This document shows positions 46,075 through 54,996 of a stretch of 64,000 nucleotides of DNA, in pieces. The translations under genes were made by a program, and so were the position numbers. This DNA is from Chitinilyticum aquatile DSM 21506 (GTDB lineage: Bacteria; Pseudomonadota; Gammaproteobacteria; Burkholderiales; Chitinibacteraceae). The stretch lies in assembly GCF_000430805.1 (NCBI RefSeq), contig NZ_AUMS01000012.1, positions 62,001 to 126,000 of the forward strand, given 5' to 3'. The notes under the pieces are model-generated. The model made no database searches. It had not been told where the DNA came from and saw only the letters and a list, made by a program, of their open reading frames with translations. The number at the start of each line of letters is the position of its first letter. Within the stretch, counting starts at the first letter, position 1.

Positions 46075-47286
46075 TTACTTGGCTGCCGGTTGGCCGCCTA
46101 CCACTTCCAGCACTTCCTGCTTGCCATTCTTCACCTGGTAAACGGTGATTGCGCCATCTTTCAGGTCGCCCTTGTCGTCAAAGCTGATCTTGCCGGTCAG
46201 GCCGCTGTAGTCGGTCTTGGCCATTTCCGGCAGGTACTTGGCCGGGTCAGCCGAGCCGGCACGCTTCATGGCTTCAACCAGCACCATCAGAGCGTCGTAG
46301 GAGTTCGGTGCATACAGCTGTACGTCGACATTGAACTTGGTCTTGAAGTTGGCAAAGAAATCCTTGGCACCAGCGCCCGAGAGGCTTTCTTTCGGCTGGC
46401 CAGGCTGGGTGGTGATGGTGCCTTCGGCATCGGGGCCGGCGAGCTTGATGAATTCGCCGGTCGACAGGCCGTCAGCGCCGAGCAGCTGCGCTTTCACGCC
46501 GAGCTTGGTCATCTGTTTCTTCAGCGGGGCACCTTGTGCATCCATGCCGCCGAAGAAGATCAGTTCCGGCTGGGCGGACTTCACATTGGTCAGGATCGAG
46601 GAGAAATCATTCTCCTGCGGGCTGGTGAATTCGCGCTTCACGACTTCGGCACCTGCTGCCTTGGCGGCTTTTTCGAACTCGTCGGCCAGGCCCTGGCCGT
46701 AGGCGGTGCGGTCGTCGATGATGGCGACTTTCTTCACTTTCAGCTTCTCAACCGCGTAGCTGCCGAGCACCTTGCCCTGCTGTGCGTCGTTGGCAATCAT
46801 GCGGAAGGTGGTCTTGAAGCCCTGCGCAGTGAACGGAATCGCGGTTGAGGACGGTGTCAGCTGCGGGATGCCGGCCTCGGAATAGATCTTGGATGCCGGG
46901 ATGGTGGCACCGGACGTCACGTGGCCGACCACGCCGGCCACCTTGGCGTCAACCAGACGCTGGGCAACTGCGGTGGCGGTCTTCGGGTCCGCCTGGTCAT
47001 CTTCGGCGACCACTTCGATCTTGTATTTCTTGCCGCCCAGCTCGATGCCGCCTGCGGCATTCACATCGTCAGCCGCCATGCGCACGCCGAATTCGGTGTC
47101 CTTGCCGATGTGGGCCAGCGGGCCGGTCAGCGGGCCGGCCACGCCGATCTTGATCACTTCGCCGGCAGCGGCAGCGCTGCTGGCAGCGGGTTCGGATGCG
47201 GCATTCTGGGCGGCATCCTGTTTCTGGCAGGCGGTCAGGGCGACGGCGGTCGCAACGGCCATCAGGCTATAGCGGGCAATGGTCAT
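46075..47286 (-). CDS. Branched-chain amino-acid-type ABC substrate-binding lipoprotein
   Basis: 403 residues of the LivJ/LivK family (Peripla_BP_6). The lipobox ALTAC places the lipidated Cys at 20. The mature domain begins VIKIGVAGPLTGPLAHIGKD and includes EDDQADPKTATAVAQRLVD and GHVTSGATIPAS. No permease or ATPase is adjacent. The ATG at 47286 is chosen for the signal peptide. A strong terminator follows. A 12-bp inverted repeat lies 120-205 bp upstream. Confidence 0.92.
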   Translation of the reverse strand: MTIARYSLMAVATAVALTACQKQDAAQNAASEPAASSAAAAGEVIKIGVAGPLTGPLAHIGKDTEFGVRMAADDVNAAGGIELGGKKYKIEVVAEDDQADPKTATAVAQRLVDAKVAGVVGHVTSGATIPASKIYSEAGIPQLTPSSTAIPFTAQGFKTTFRMIANDAQQGKVLGSYAVEKLKVKKVAIIDDRTAYGQGLADEFEKAAKAAGAEVVKREFTSPQENDFSSILTNVKSAQPELIFFGGMDAQGAPLKKQMTKLGVKAQLLGADGLSTGEFIKLAGPDAEGTITTQPGQPKESLSGAGAKDFFANFKTKFNVDVQLYAPNSYDALMVLVEAMKRAGSADPAKYLPEMAKTDYSGLTGKISFDDKGDLKDGAITVYQVKNGKQEVLEVVGGQPAAK

Positions 47287-47406
47287 GTGTATTCCTTGGT
47301 GCAAAACTGGGCAAAAATGGGGGCATGGCTAACGCGGCCATGAGGGCGCGAAAAGCATATTCGGGTGTGAGTGAAGCGGGAGTGAATAGGGAGTTTCCCG
47401 CATCGA

Positions 47407-47490
47407 CCGGTACAGTTCGTGCAAAAAGAAGTTGGCACAGTGTGCTGTGATGCCGTCTGTACGTGGTGCTGTGGGGGTGAACTGTACCGG
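47407..47490. repeat. Perfect 12-bp inverted repeat with 60-bp spacer
   Basis: CCGGTACAGTTC (47407-47418) and GAACTGTACCGG (47479-47490) are exact complements. The half-site GGTACAGTT resembles MocR/GntR-type operator sequences. It lies between two minus-strand genes, upstream of the binding-protein gene. Confidence 0.6.
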
Positions 47491-47500
47491 CTTGCTGCAC

Positions 47501-48496
47501 TCAGACGGCCATGTCGATCTGCTGCAGGGTGCCTGCTGTGCCGCTTTCCTTCAGGTAAATACCGCTGGCGCGCATTGTCCCGAGACTGGTGTTCTGGGCC
47601 GTATTGAGGCTGAAATCGGCCTTGCTGTTGCCAAGGTAGAGCGCACCGATGCCAAGGCTGGCGAGTGTAACCAGCTTGTCCTGCCCGCTGTCGTCTTTCA
47701 GCCACAGTTTGAGTTTGGCAAACACGTCGTCGCCAGCATCAATCCAGCCGTTGGCATCAAGGTCGAGCGTGGCGAGGTCGGCAAAGCCGTCACCGCTCAG
47801 GGTGCCGAACAGTTCGTTGCCATCATTCACCTTGCCGTCGCCGTTGCGGTCCAGCGCCAGGAATGCGCTGCCGCGCGTGAGGAGCGAGATGTTGTCTTTC
47901 CGGCCATCACTGTCGATGTCGAAGCTGAAGGTGCGCTCGGACAGCGTGGCGGCCGGCGCATCATAGTTGAGTACCAGCGGGTCTTTCTGCGGCCTTGCCG
48001 CGCTGCCGGTGGTGATATTGATGTTCACTTCCTCGTGGTAGCTGCGCGCAAGCGTCAGCTCGCTCTGGAAACTGATTTCGCGGCCATCCGCAGTGCGTAC
48101 CACCCCAGCTGCGGCGTAGTGTGTGGTCTCCGCTTCGCTGAATTCGCGGTGGTAATCAATGCGCGCGCCATTTTGCGGGGAAGATGGCGTGGTGCTTGCC
48201 GGCGCACTGTTGCTACCACCATCCAGATTCACGGCGGGAGCCAGTTCGATTTCGATGCCCAGCATTGCTTCCAGCAGGCTGCGGATCAGGCGGATGCGCG
48301 GGTCGAGGTTTTCTTCTGCGGCCTTTTCATCGACCGGATCAAGCGCTCGCTGGCGGCCCGCGCCAGACAGCTCGACCTCCTGGCGTGGCGCCGGCGGCGG
48401 TGCTGCGCGCTCGATACGGATGCTCAGGGTTTCCTGCGTGCTCTGGCGGTATTGCCGCTGGGCCGCCATGGCGACGGTGCTGTCTGTGATGCGCAT
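47501..48496 (-). CDS. Protein with calcium-type DxDxDG repeats
   Basis: 331 residues, no signal peptide. After a low-complexity N terminus rich in Pro/Gln/Arg, the C-terminal half has FDIDSDGRKDNISLL, FLALDRNGDGKVNDGNELFG and LDLDANGWIDAGDDVF. These Asp-rich loops resemble calcium-binding EF-hand/VCBS or type-I-secreted protein segments. Such proteins occur widely in proteobacteria without assigned role. The missing signal peptide leaves cytoplasmic or type-I export possible. It is transcribed toward the LivJ-like gene. Confidence 0.8.
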   Translation of the reverse strand: MRITDSTVAMAAQRQYRQSTQETLSIRIERAAPPPAPRQEVELSGAGRQRALDPVDEKAAEENLDPRIRLIRSLLEAMLGIEIELAPAVNLDGGSNSAPASTTPSSPQNGARIDYHREFSEAETTHYAAAGVVRTADGREISFQSELTLARSYHEEVNINITTGSAARPQKDPLVLNYDAPAATLSERTFSFDIDSDGRKDNISLLTRGSAFLALDRNGDGKVNDGNELFGTLSGDGFADLATLDLDANGWIDAGDDVFAKLKLWLKDDSGQDKLVTLASLGIGALYLGNSKADFSLNTAQNTSLGTMRASGIYLKESGTAGTLQQIDMAV

Positions 48497-48553
48497 GACG
48501 GCATCTCCGGTAAACGGGTGTATGCACGTTTATCGGCGCGGACCCGGCGATGC

Positions 48554-49228
48554 TTAGAGCTGCCCGGCCTCGGCCAGCGATTCGACCCGATGGGCGGCAA
48601 CGATGAAGTGATCAAGCAGGCGGATTTCGACCAGTTCGAGTGCTGCCTGCAGCTGACGCGTGAGCGCGAGATCGGCCGCCGAGGCGGTGGCCTGCCCGGA
48701 CGGGTGGTTGTGCGCGACAATGACGGCCGCCGCGTTGACGGCCAGTGCGCGCTTGACCACCTCGCGCGGGTAGACACGCGTTTCCGACAGGCTGCCCCTG
48801 AACAGCATCTCGGCGCTGAGCAGCCGGTGCTGCTGGTCGAGAAACAGCGCGTGAAATTCCTCATGGGGCAGACCGCGCAGGCGCAAACCCAGAAAGGCGC
48901 GCACGCTGTGCGGGCTGGTGAAGGCATCGCGTTCGGCCAGTTCTTCTTTGAGTGCGCGGCGCGCCATTTCCAGCACGGCCTGCAGCTGCGCAAATTTGGC
49001 CGATCCCATGCCGGGAATGGCGGATAGCTGCGGCAGGCTGGCGGCGAAAAGGGCCTGCAGGCTGCCAAAATGAGTGAGCAACTCGTGCGCCAGATCGACC
49101 GCGCTTTTGCCTGGCAGGCCGACGCGCAGGAAAATGGCCAGCAGTTCGGCATCATTCAGGATGCCGGCGCCGTGCTGCAGCAGTTTTTCGCGCGGGCGTT
49201 CTGCGGCGGGCCAGTCGGTAATGGACAT
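48554..49228 (-). CDS. radC: RadC family JAB-domain protein
   Basis: 224 residues. An N-terminal helix-hairpin-helix ([19 protein letters not shown]) precedes a JAB/MPN metalloprotease-like domain with the motif [22 protein letters not shown], giving both His and the Asp of the metal site. RadC proteins were once thought to act in DNA repair; the function is uncertain. Divergent from coaBC, as is common in betaproteobacteria and gammaproteobacteria. Confidence 0.94.
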   Translation of the reverse strand: MSITDWPAAERPREKLLQHGAGILNDAELLAIFLRVGLPGKSAVDLAHELLTHFGSLQALFAASLPQLSAIPGMGSAKFAQLQAVLEMARRALKEELAERDAFTSPHSVRAFLGLRLRGLPHEEFHALFLDQQHRLLSAEMLFRGSLSETRVYPREVVKRALAVNAAAVIVAHNHPSGQATASAADLALTRQLQAALELVEIRLLDHFIVAAHRVESLAEAGQL

Positions 49229-49386
49229 GCGTGATTCCTTGCCGGATGGCGGAAGTGCTCCCGGTTTGCTGGCATCGCCCGGTCATGCCGGGAAAGTCGC
49301 GCGCAGGCGGTTTTTCAACAGACTGCGCGCCGGGTTGCGTTAAACTACTTCATCGCTATAGCAGTGCTTACAGGTAGAGTCAAAAC

Positions 49387-50577
49387 ATGCAGAAACGCAT
49401 TGTGCTGGGGATTACCGGCGGGGTTGCCGCCTACAAGAGCGCCGAGCTGACCCGGCTGCTGGTTAAGGCTGGGCATTCTGTCCACGTCGTCATGACCGAA
49501 GCCGCGACCGAATTCGTCACGCCCGCCACCTTCCAGGCGCTGTCGGGCAATCCGGTGCACACGGCGCTGTGGAACAGCAGCGTCAGCAACTCGATGGCGC
49601 ACATCAACCTCACGCGCGAAGCCGATCTGCTGCTGGTAGCGCCGGCTTCCGCCAATTTCATCGCCAAGGTTGCCAACGGCATTGCCGATGATCTGCTGAC
49701 GACGCTGGTGGCGGCGCGAACCAGCCCGCTGGCGGTCGCCCCGGCGATGAACAGGCAGATGTGGGAAAACCCGCCCAATCAGCGCAATGTCGAGCAACTG
49801 AAAGAAGATGGCGCGCTCATTCTTGGCCCCGCATCGGGCAGCCAGGCCTGCGGCGAGGTCGGCATGGGGCGCATGCTTGAACCCGGGCAGCTGTTCGAAG
49901 AAGTCGAAGCCTGGTTCCAGCCCAAACTGCTGGCGGGAAAACGCGTGCTGATTACCGCCGGGCCAACGTTCGAGCGCATCGACGCCGTGCGCGGCATTAC
50001 CAATACCAGTTCGGGCAAAATGGGCTTTGCGATTGCCCGTGCCGTTGCCGAGGCTGGCGCCACGGTAACGCTGGTGGCCGGCGAAACCGCACTGGCGACA
50101 CCGCTGGCTTGCCAGCGCATTGACGTGAAATCGGCGCAGGAGATGCTCAGCGCCGTGCAGACGCATGTTGCAGCCAGCGATCTGTTCATCAGTGTGGCGG
50201 CAGTGGCCGACTACTATGTGCTCAACCAGAGCGAACACAAGATCAAGAAAGACGCGCACATCCTCACGCTGGAGCTCGCGCCGAATCCCGACATTCTGGC
50301 CAGCGTCGCCTGCGCGGAAAATCCGCCGTTCTGTGTCGGCTTTGCCGCCGAATCGGAAAACCTGCTCGAATATGGCGAAGCGAAAAGGAAGCGCAAGCAG
50401 TTGCCGCTGCTGGTCGCCAATCTGGTGCAGACCGCCATGGGCGCGGATGACAATGAAGTGATCCTGCTCGACGACGACGGCCAGCACCGCCTGCCGCGCG
50501 CACCCAAGCAGGAAATCGCCCGTCGCCTGGTCGCGCACATTGCCCGCCTGTATCCGCGCTGGAAAGAGGGACGATGA
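49387..50577 (+). CDS. coaBC: Bifunctional CoaBC (phosphopantothenoylcysteine synthetase/decarboxylase)
   Basis: 396 residues. The N-terminal CoaC flavodoxin-like decarboxylase has GITGGVAAYK, the catalytic His in SMAHINLTREADLLLVAPASANF and APAMNRQMW. The C-terminal CoaB synthetase starts near residue 185 (GKRVLITAGPTFERIDAVRGITNTSSGKMG). It makes 4'-phosphopantetheine for coenzyme A. The stop overlaps the start of the next small lipoprotein gene (ATGA), and dut follows, the classical coaBC-dut order with an insertion. Confidence 0.96.
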   Translation: MQKRIVLGITGGVAAYKSAELTRLLVKAGHSVHVVMTEAATEFVTPATFQALSGNPVHTALWNSSVSNSMAHINLTREADLLLVAPASANFIAKVANGIADDLLTTLVAARTSPLAVAPAMNRQMWENPPNQRNVEQLKEDGALILGPASGSQACGEVGMGRMLEPGQLFEEVEAWFQPKLLAGKRVLITAGPTFERIDAVRGITNTSSGKMGFAIARAVAEAGATVTLVAGETALATPLACQRIDVKSAQEMLSAVQTHVAASDLFISVAAVADYYVLNQSEHKIKKDAHILTLELAPNPDILASVACAENPPFCVGFAAESENLLEYGEAKRKRKQLPLLVANLVQTAMGADDNEVILLDDDGQHRLPRAPKQEIARRLVAHIARLYPRWKEGR

Positions 50578-51071
50578 CACGGGCAGGCCTGCTTTTCCCC
50601 TTGCTGGCAGTGCTGCTGGTGGCGTGCAGCCGGCAGGAGCAGCTGAAAATCGACAGCATTGGCGCGGAGGACGAATTCATTGTGAATTTCAGCTCTCCCG
50701 CTGCGGCGCTCGACTCCGAGCGTTTCTACCTGACGTGTGATCTGGGGGCCGGTTTCTGGCCGGACGGGGAAACGTCGGGCCCCCGTTTCTATCTGATCGG
50801 CCGGCAGATCGAAAAAGCCGGCGCAGCAAGCGCAGGCTGGCAAAATTACCGGGCGCGGATGTCGTTTGACAGTACGGATCGTGACCAGCTGCGGGCAGCA
50901 AGCAAAGCCGAAGTCGCCAGCGTGCTGGCTGCCCGGCAAAACATCGACTGCCGGCTGGCCGCAAAAAGCTGGCATATGGGGCAACCCGAGCCGATCAGCA
51001 GTGTGGCTGCGCTACCGCTCGCGGCGGCCAGGCAGTGGCTTGCCGCGAATGAAAAGTGGGCGAACTTTTGA
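50574..51071 (+). CDS. Putative lipoprotein between coaBC and dut
   Basis: 165 residues. The lipobox LLVAC gives a lipidated Cys at 18. The rest is soluble (SIGAEDEFIVNFSSPAAALDSERFYLTCDLG...), with three further cysteines that could form disulfides. I do not recognise a family. It is translationally coupled to coaBC by an ATGA overlap, unusual for an envelope protein in this operon. Confidence 0.8.
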   Translation: MTRAGLLFPLLAVLLVACSRQEQLKIDSIGAEDEFIVNFSSPAAALDSERFYLTCDLGAGFWPDGETSGPRFYLIGRQIEKAGAASAGWQNYRARMSFDSTDRDQLRAASKAEVASVLAARQNIDCRLAAKSWHMGQPEPISSVAALPLAAARQWLAANEKWANF

Positions 51072-51124
51072 TGGTTTTTCCAACCTGGCTCATGTGTTGA
51101 ATTCAATAACGACAGGAGATGAAC

Positions 51125-51574
51125 ATGGCTGTGCTTGATGTAAAAATTCTGGATGAACGTCTGCGTGACAATCTGCCTGCCTATGCCACACCGGGCGCCG
51201 CCGGCCTGGACCTGCGTGCCTGCCTTGATGCTCCGCTTGAACTTGCCCCGGGTGCTACCACGCTGGTGCCGACCGGCATGGCAATTCATCTGAATGATCC
51301 CGGTCTGGCGGCCATGATCCTGCCGCGCTCGGGCCTGGGTCACAAGCATGGCATCGTGCTGGGCAATCTGGTCGGCCTGATCGATTCCGACTATCAGGGC
51401 CAGCTGTTCGTTTCAGTCTGGAACCGTGGCCAGAGCAGCTTCACCATCCAGCCGCTGGAGCGCATCGCGCAACTCGTGATTGTCCCGGTGGTGCAGGTGG
51501 AATTCAATCTGGTCGACGAATTCAGCGAATCCGACCGCGGCGAAGGCGGTTTTGGCAGCACCGGCAAGCACTGA
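51125..51574 (+). CDS. dut: Deoxyuridine 5'-triphosphate nucleotidohydrolase
   Basis: 149 residues, trimeric dUTPase. All five motifs are visible: AAGLDLRA (I), [12 protein letters not shown] (II), [12 protein letters not shown] (III), ERIAQLVI (IV) and [12 protein letters not shown] (V). It hydrolyses dUTP to dUMP. Of two possible ATGs (51119, 51125) the second has AGGAG at a proper 6-nt distance. Confidence 0.97.
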   Translation: MAVLDVKILDERLRDNLPAYATPGAAGLDLRACLDAPLELAPGATTLVPTGMAIHLNDPGLAAMILPRSGLGHKHGIVLGNLVGLIDSDYQGQLFVSVWNRGQSSFTIQPLERIAQLVIVPVVQVEFNLVDEFSESDRGEGGFGSTGKH

Positions 51575-51581
51575 GCTGCAC

Positions 51582-52562
51582 ATGACGGAGACCAGTTGCT
51601 TCCGGCGCGAATACATCGCGCGTTTCAACCGCGTGCTCGATCATATCGACCGCCATCTGGCCGACGAGCTGCGGCTGGAGGCGCTGGCCGGCGTGGCGCT
51701 GTTTTCGCCGTTTCACTTTCATCGCCTGTTTCTGGCCTGGCAGGGTGAGACACTGGCGGACTATATCCGCCGCCGCCGGCTGGAAGTGGCCGGCATGCGG
51801 CTGGTGATGCAGCCGGACAAGCCGGTGCTGACGATTGCGCTGGATTGCGGCTTTGGCTCGGGCGAGAGCTTCGCCCGTGCCTTCCGCCAGCAATTCGGCT
51901 GCTCGCCCACCGCCTGGCGCAGCAAGGGCTATGCGGCGCAGCGCAAGTCGCGGCATGGCAATAGCAAGTTTGGTCAGGTCGATGGCAAGATCGGTCAGGC
52001 CGGAGCAACCGGGGCAGGGGATGATGACGGCATGACTGCAGCCACGGGGCTGCAGCGCTTCCAGGAGAACATCATGTCGTTTGATCCCCGCGCCATCACC
52101 ATCGAAACCCTTGCGCCGGTGTGCATTGCCTATCTGCGCCGTACCGGCCCTTACGGCGGGCCGGGCATCTGGGAGCATTGGCAGCGCTTCAATCAGTGGT
52201 GCGGCGCGCACGGCATGCACGGCGGCCGCCCGATGTACGGCATCAGCCTTGATGATCCGACCATCACCGCGCCCGAGCAGTGCCGCTACGACGCGGCCGT
52301 GGCCGTCGATGCCGATTTCTCTGCCAGTGGCGAGGCGGCGATCCGCGAATTGCCGGGTGGGCGCTATGCGCTCTACGAATTCTTCGGCCTGCCCGAAGAA
52401 TGCGGCGACATGTGGATGACGCTGTTCCGCGAGTGGCTGCCCGACAGCGGTTTCCAGCTCGATGACCGCCCGTGCTTCGAAATCTACCTGCCGCGCCATG
52501 GCTTCGAGCCGGAAACAAAGCGCTTCGGCTGCCAGATCGCCATTCCGGTTCGGGCGCTGTAA
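51582..52562 (+). CDS. AraC-type regulator with GyrI-like effector domain
   Basis: 326 residues. The N-terminal AraC double helix-turn-helix occupies about 8-110 (LADELRLEALAGVALFSPFHFHRLFLAWQGETLADYIRRRRLEVAG; GFGSGESFARAFRQQFGCSPTAWR). A linker to about 165 leads to a GyrI-like small-molecule-binding domain (ITIETLAPVCIAYLRRTGPYGGPG ... PGGRYALYEFFG). This Rob/SbmC-like arrangement often senses drugs or toxic compounds. It starts 7 bp after dut, possibly by read-through. Confidence 0.9.
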   Translation: MTETSCFRREYIARFNRVLDHIDRHLADELRLEALAGVALFSPFHFHRLFLAWQGETLADYIRRRRLEVAGMRLVMQPDKPVLTIALDCGFGSGESFARAFRQQFGCSPTAWRSKGYAAQRKSRHGNSKFGQVDGKIGQAGATGAGDDDGMTAATGLQRFQENIMSFDPRAITIETLAPVCIAYLRRTGPYGGPGIWEHWQRFNQWCGAHGMHGGRPMYGISLDDPTITAPEQCRYDAAVAVDADFSASGEAAIRELPGGRYALYEFFGLPEECGDMWMTLFREWLPDSGFQLDDRPCFEIYLPRHGFEPETKRFGCQIAIPVRAL

Positions 52563-52590
52563 CGTCAGGCTGTTTCTTTTCTGCGCAAAT

Positions 52591-52649
52591 GGGTATTGCC
52601 ATGTAGCCATTCTTGCTGATGGGCTACGTGGTAATGCCCCAGTGGGTAT
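52591..52649 (+). repeat. 59-bp hairpin element, copy J
   Basis: GGGTATTGCCATGTAGCCAT pairs with ATGGGCTACGTGGTAATGCCC. The stem differs at several positions from other copies, with matching changes on both sides. The tail ends at 52649, 6 nt from the stop of the NlpD-like gene. Confidence 0.85.
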
Positions 52650-52655
52650 CAGGTG

Positions 52656-53360
52656 TCAGCGTTCGGGCAGCAGTCGCAGCGGGTCGATGGCCTGGCTGTT
52701 CTGCCGGACTTCGAAATGCACTTTCACGCGGTCGGCGCCAGTGCTGCCGGCTTCGGCAACCGGCTGGCCGGCCGCGACCTGCTGGCCTTCTTTCACCAGC
52801 AGTTTGCGGTTGTGTGCATAGGTCGTGAGCAGACCGTTGTCGTGCTTGATGATGAGCAGCAGGCCATAGTTGCGGATGCCGCTGCCGGTGTAGACCACCT
52901 TGCCGGTGGCGGCGGCTTTCACGGGGGCGCCTGCGCTGGCGGCAATGCCGATACCCTTGTTGCGCTGGCCGTCAAAGCGGTACAGCAGCGCGCCATCGGC
53001 TGGCCACTGCAGACTGGGAAGCGTGGCCGGCGGGCGCGGTGTCGGCGTTACGGCGGGCGTGGTTGGCGGTCGGGGCGTGGTGGTGCCACTGCTGCTAGAC
53101 CCCGTACCGGGCGGCGTTACCCGCAAGAGCTGGCCGACGCGGATATCGGCGGCGTCCGCCAGCTGGTTCCAGCGCGTCAGATCGCTCACGCTCTGCCTGT
53201 GGTTGCGGGCAATCCGGTACAGTGTGTCACCCGGCTGCACGCGGTAATAGCCGGGGCTGGTGGGCCCGGTGACGGGGGCGGGTGTGCTGCCGCAGGCAAG
53301 CAGCAGTGCGGCCAGCATGGCGGTAACAAGGAGGCGGAAAGCGGCGGCAACGTTGGGCAT
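52656..53360 (-). CDS. NlpD-like LysM/LytM lipoprotein
   Basis: 234 residues. The lipobox LLLAC gives Cys23. A LysM domain (YYRVQPGDTLYRIARNHRQSVSDLTRWNQL) covers about 40-82; a Pro/Thr/Ser linker follows and then an M23/LytM domain from about 128. The metal ligands of active LytM enzymes are lost (NKGIGIAAS instead of an HxGID-like site, and HFEVR instead of HxH), as in NlpD. It therefore probably activates a cell-wall amidase rather than cutting peptidoglycan. Not in the usual rpoS neighbourhood. Confidence 0.88.
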   Translation of the reverse strand: MPNVAAAFRLLVTAMLAALLLACGSTPAPVTGPTSPGYYRVQPGDTLYRIARNHRQSVSDLTRWNQLADAADIRVGQLLRVTPPGTGSSSSGTTTPRPPTTPAVTPTPRPPATLPSLQWPADGALLYRFDGQRNKGIGIAASAGAPVKAAATGKVVYTGSGIRNYGLLLIIKHDNGLLTTYAHNRKLLVKEGQQVAAGQPVAEAGSTGADRVKVHFEVRQNSQAIDPLRLLPER

Positions 53361-53529
53361 GGCCGGATTCTACCGTGCATGCCGCTGTTTGCCTCGTGTC
53401 AGTTTTCACGATTTTCATGCGAAATGGCCGTGTTCCGGGAACCTTTGCCAGGTTGCTGCGGTCTTTCAGCGGCAGGGTGTCGCCACGTCTGGACGATGCC
53501 CGAATCTGATACCCAAGGACGATTACCGC

Positions 53530-54393
53530 ATGAAAAGCATCCTGATTGCCCTGTTCGCTGTTGTACTGTCGTTCGGCGCCTTTGCCGAGCTGGCCGAAGC
53601 CAAGCGCGTCGGTGGCGGGAAAAATTCCGGCGTGCAGCGCCAGGCGCCGGCACAGAAGCAGGCACAGCCTGCACCGCAGCAACCTGCCGCGCCCGGCGCT
53701 GTTGCACCGAAAAAGAATTCCTGGATGGGCCCGCTGGCCGGTCTGGCAGCTGGCCTTGGCCTGGCCGCGCTCTTTTCCTCGCTGGGCCTCGGCGCTGAAA
53801 TGGGCAGCCTGATCACCATGCTGCTCATCGGTGCGGCGGCCTTCATGCTGCTGCGCTGGTTCATGTCGCGCCGCAAGCCGGCATCCAGCCCTTATGCCGC
53901 TGCTCAGGCTGGCGCGGCCCAGCCGTGGCAGCAGATGCAACAGATGCAACAGCCTGCCGCACAGCCTTTCCCGGCTGGTGGCATGCCTGCCGGCGGCTTT
54001 GCGCCACAGACACCGCAAGCGCCGGCCGGTTTTGATGCCGCAGCGTTCGCTCGCGAAGCCAAGCTCACCTTCATCCGCATGCAGGCGGCCAATGACAGTG
54101 GCGACCTGAACGACCTGCGCCAGTTCACCTCGCCGGAAATGTTCGCCGAGATCAAGCTGCAACTGGCTGAACGCGGCAGCAGCAGCCAGCGCACCGACGT
54201 GGTGAGCATCGAATCCGAACTGGTGGATTTCGAAGTGGAGGGCAACCGCCAGCTCGCCAGCGTGCGCTTCCATGGCCTGATCCGTGAAGTGGAAGGCGCG
54301 GTTGCAGAGCCCTTCGATGAAATCTGGCACTTCTCGCAATGGCGCGACAGCGGCCAGCAGTGGGTGGTGGCCGGTATCCAGCAGAACCGCTGA
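53530..54393 (+). CDS. Tim44-domain membrane protein
   Basis: 287 residues. A signal sequence (ILIALFAVVLSFGAFAELAEA) is followed by a Gln/Pro/Ala-rich spacer and two hydrophobic segments (WMGPLAGLAAGLGLAALFSSLGLG, SLITMLLIGAAAFMLLRWFMSRR). A second QQM/Pro-rich linker leads to a C-terminal Tim44-like domain from about 175 (FDAAAFAREAKLTFIRMQAAND ... ELVDFEVEGNRQLASVRFHGLI). Such bacterial Tim44-like proteins have no settled function. The ATG at 53530 begins the signal peptide. A strong terminator follows. Confidence 0.88.
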   Translation: MKSILIALFAVVLSFGAFAELAEAKRVGGGKNSGVQRQAPAQKQAQPAPQQPAAPGAVAPKKNSWMGPLAGLAAGLGLAALFSSLGLGAEMGSLITMLLIGAAAFMLLRWFMSRRKPASSPYAAAQAGAAQPWQQMQQMQQPAAQPFPAGGMPAGGFAPQTPQAPAGFDAAAFAREAKLTFIRMQAANDSGDLNDLRQFTSPEMFAEIKLQLAERGSSSQRTDVVSIESELVDFEVEGNRQLASVRFHGLIREVEGAVAEPFDEIWHFSQWRDSGQQWVVAGIQQNR

Positions 54394-54412
54394 GCAGGTC
54401 GTGCCAAATGAA

Positions 54413-54444
54413 AAACGGGAAGACATTGTCTTCCCGTTTTTTTA
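54413..54444 (+). terminator. Rho-independent terminator after the Tim44-domain gene
   Basis: ACGGGAAGAC / GTCTTCCCGT forms a 10-bp stem with a short loop, followed by a run of T. It sits between the gene and element K. Confidence 0.93.
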
Positions 54445-54456
54445 TGCATATTTAGT

Positions 54457-54515
54457 GGGTATTGTCACGTAGCCCTTATTGATAAAGGGCTGTGTGAAGA
54501 TACATCATGCTTTGT
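54457..54515 (+). repeat. 59-bp hairpin element, copy K
   Basis: GGGTATTGTCACGTAGCCCTTAT pairs with ATAAAGGGCTGTGTGAAGATAC. The tail overlaps the stop codon (54505-54507) of the YkgJ-type gene on the minus strand. It lies only 12 bp past a classical terminator. Confidence 0.8.
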
Positions 54516-54903
54516 GCCGGTAGGCGCAGTAACCGGGGCGCGGGCCGATTTTCGGATGGTTGCGGCAGGTGTTCGGGCGCAGTTCGTAGATCGTGCAGCG
54601 GCGGGTGGCCGTATCCAGGTAGCGGCAGTCGCCGTTGGCCATGCGTGCCAGTGTGAAAATGCTCTGCTTGAAGTTGAAATGCTCGATGATGCCGGCCTTT
54701 TCCAGTCGCCTGGCAATGGTTTTCGGCTGCTCGTGCTCGGCCTCGAAGGGATCAACCACGCCCATGCGCACCAGATCGGGCAGCTTGACCTCGGCCGGCA
54801 TCGTACAGCAGGTGGCCTGGCAATCCGCGCACAGGCTGGAGCGGTATTTGATCCAGGTATCCAGCCGTTCCAGCGTGGCAAGGTAGATCAGTTTCTGGGT
54901 CAT
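54505..54903 (-). CDS. YkgJ-type cysteine-cluster protein
   Basis: 132 residues. It contains CADCQATCC (residues 25-33) and later GDCRY, RRCTIYELRPNTCRNHP and GYC, eight or more cysteines in the pattern of zinc- or iron-sulfur-binding YkgJ/UPF0153 proteins. Function unknown. The stop lies in element K. Confidence 0.88.
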   Translation of the reverse strand: MTQKLIYLATLERLDTWIKYRSSLCADCQATCCTMPAEVKLPDLVRMGVVDPFEAEHEQPKTIARRLEKAGIIEHFNFKQSIFTLARMANGDCRYLDTATRRCTIYELRPNTCRNHPKIGPRPGYCAYRHKA

Positions 54904-54996
54904 GGTCGTGAAAAGGCCGAAGCAAAGCGCGGGATTATACCCGCGCTGGCGCCGCGCGTTGCCGCGGCCGATCAGCGCAAGATCTTGCCGCAGCAG

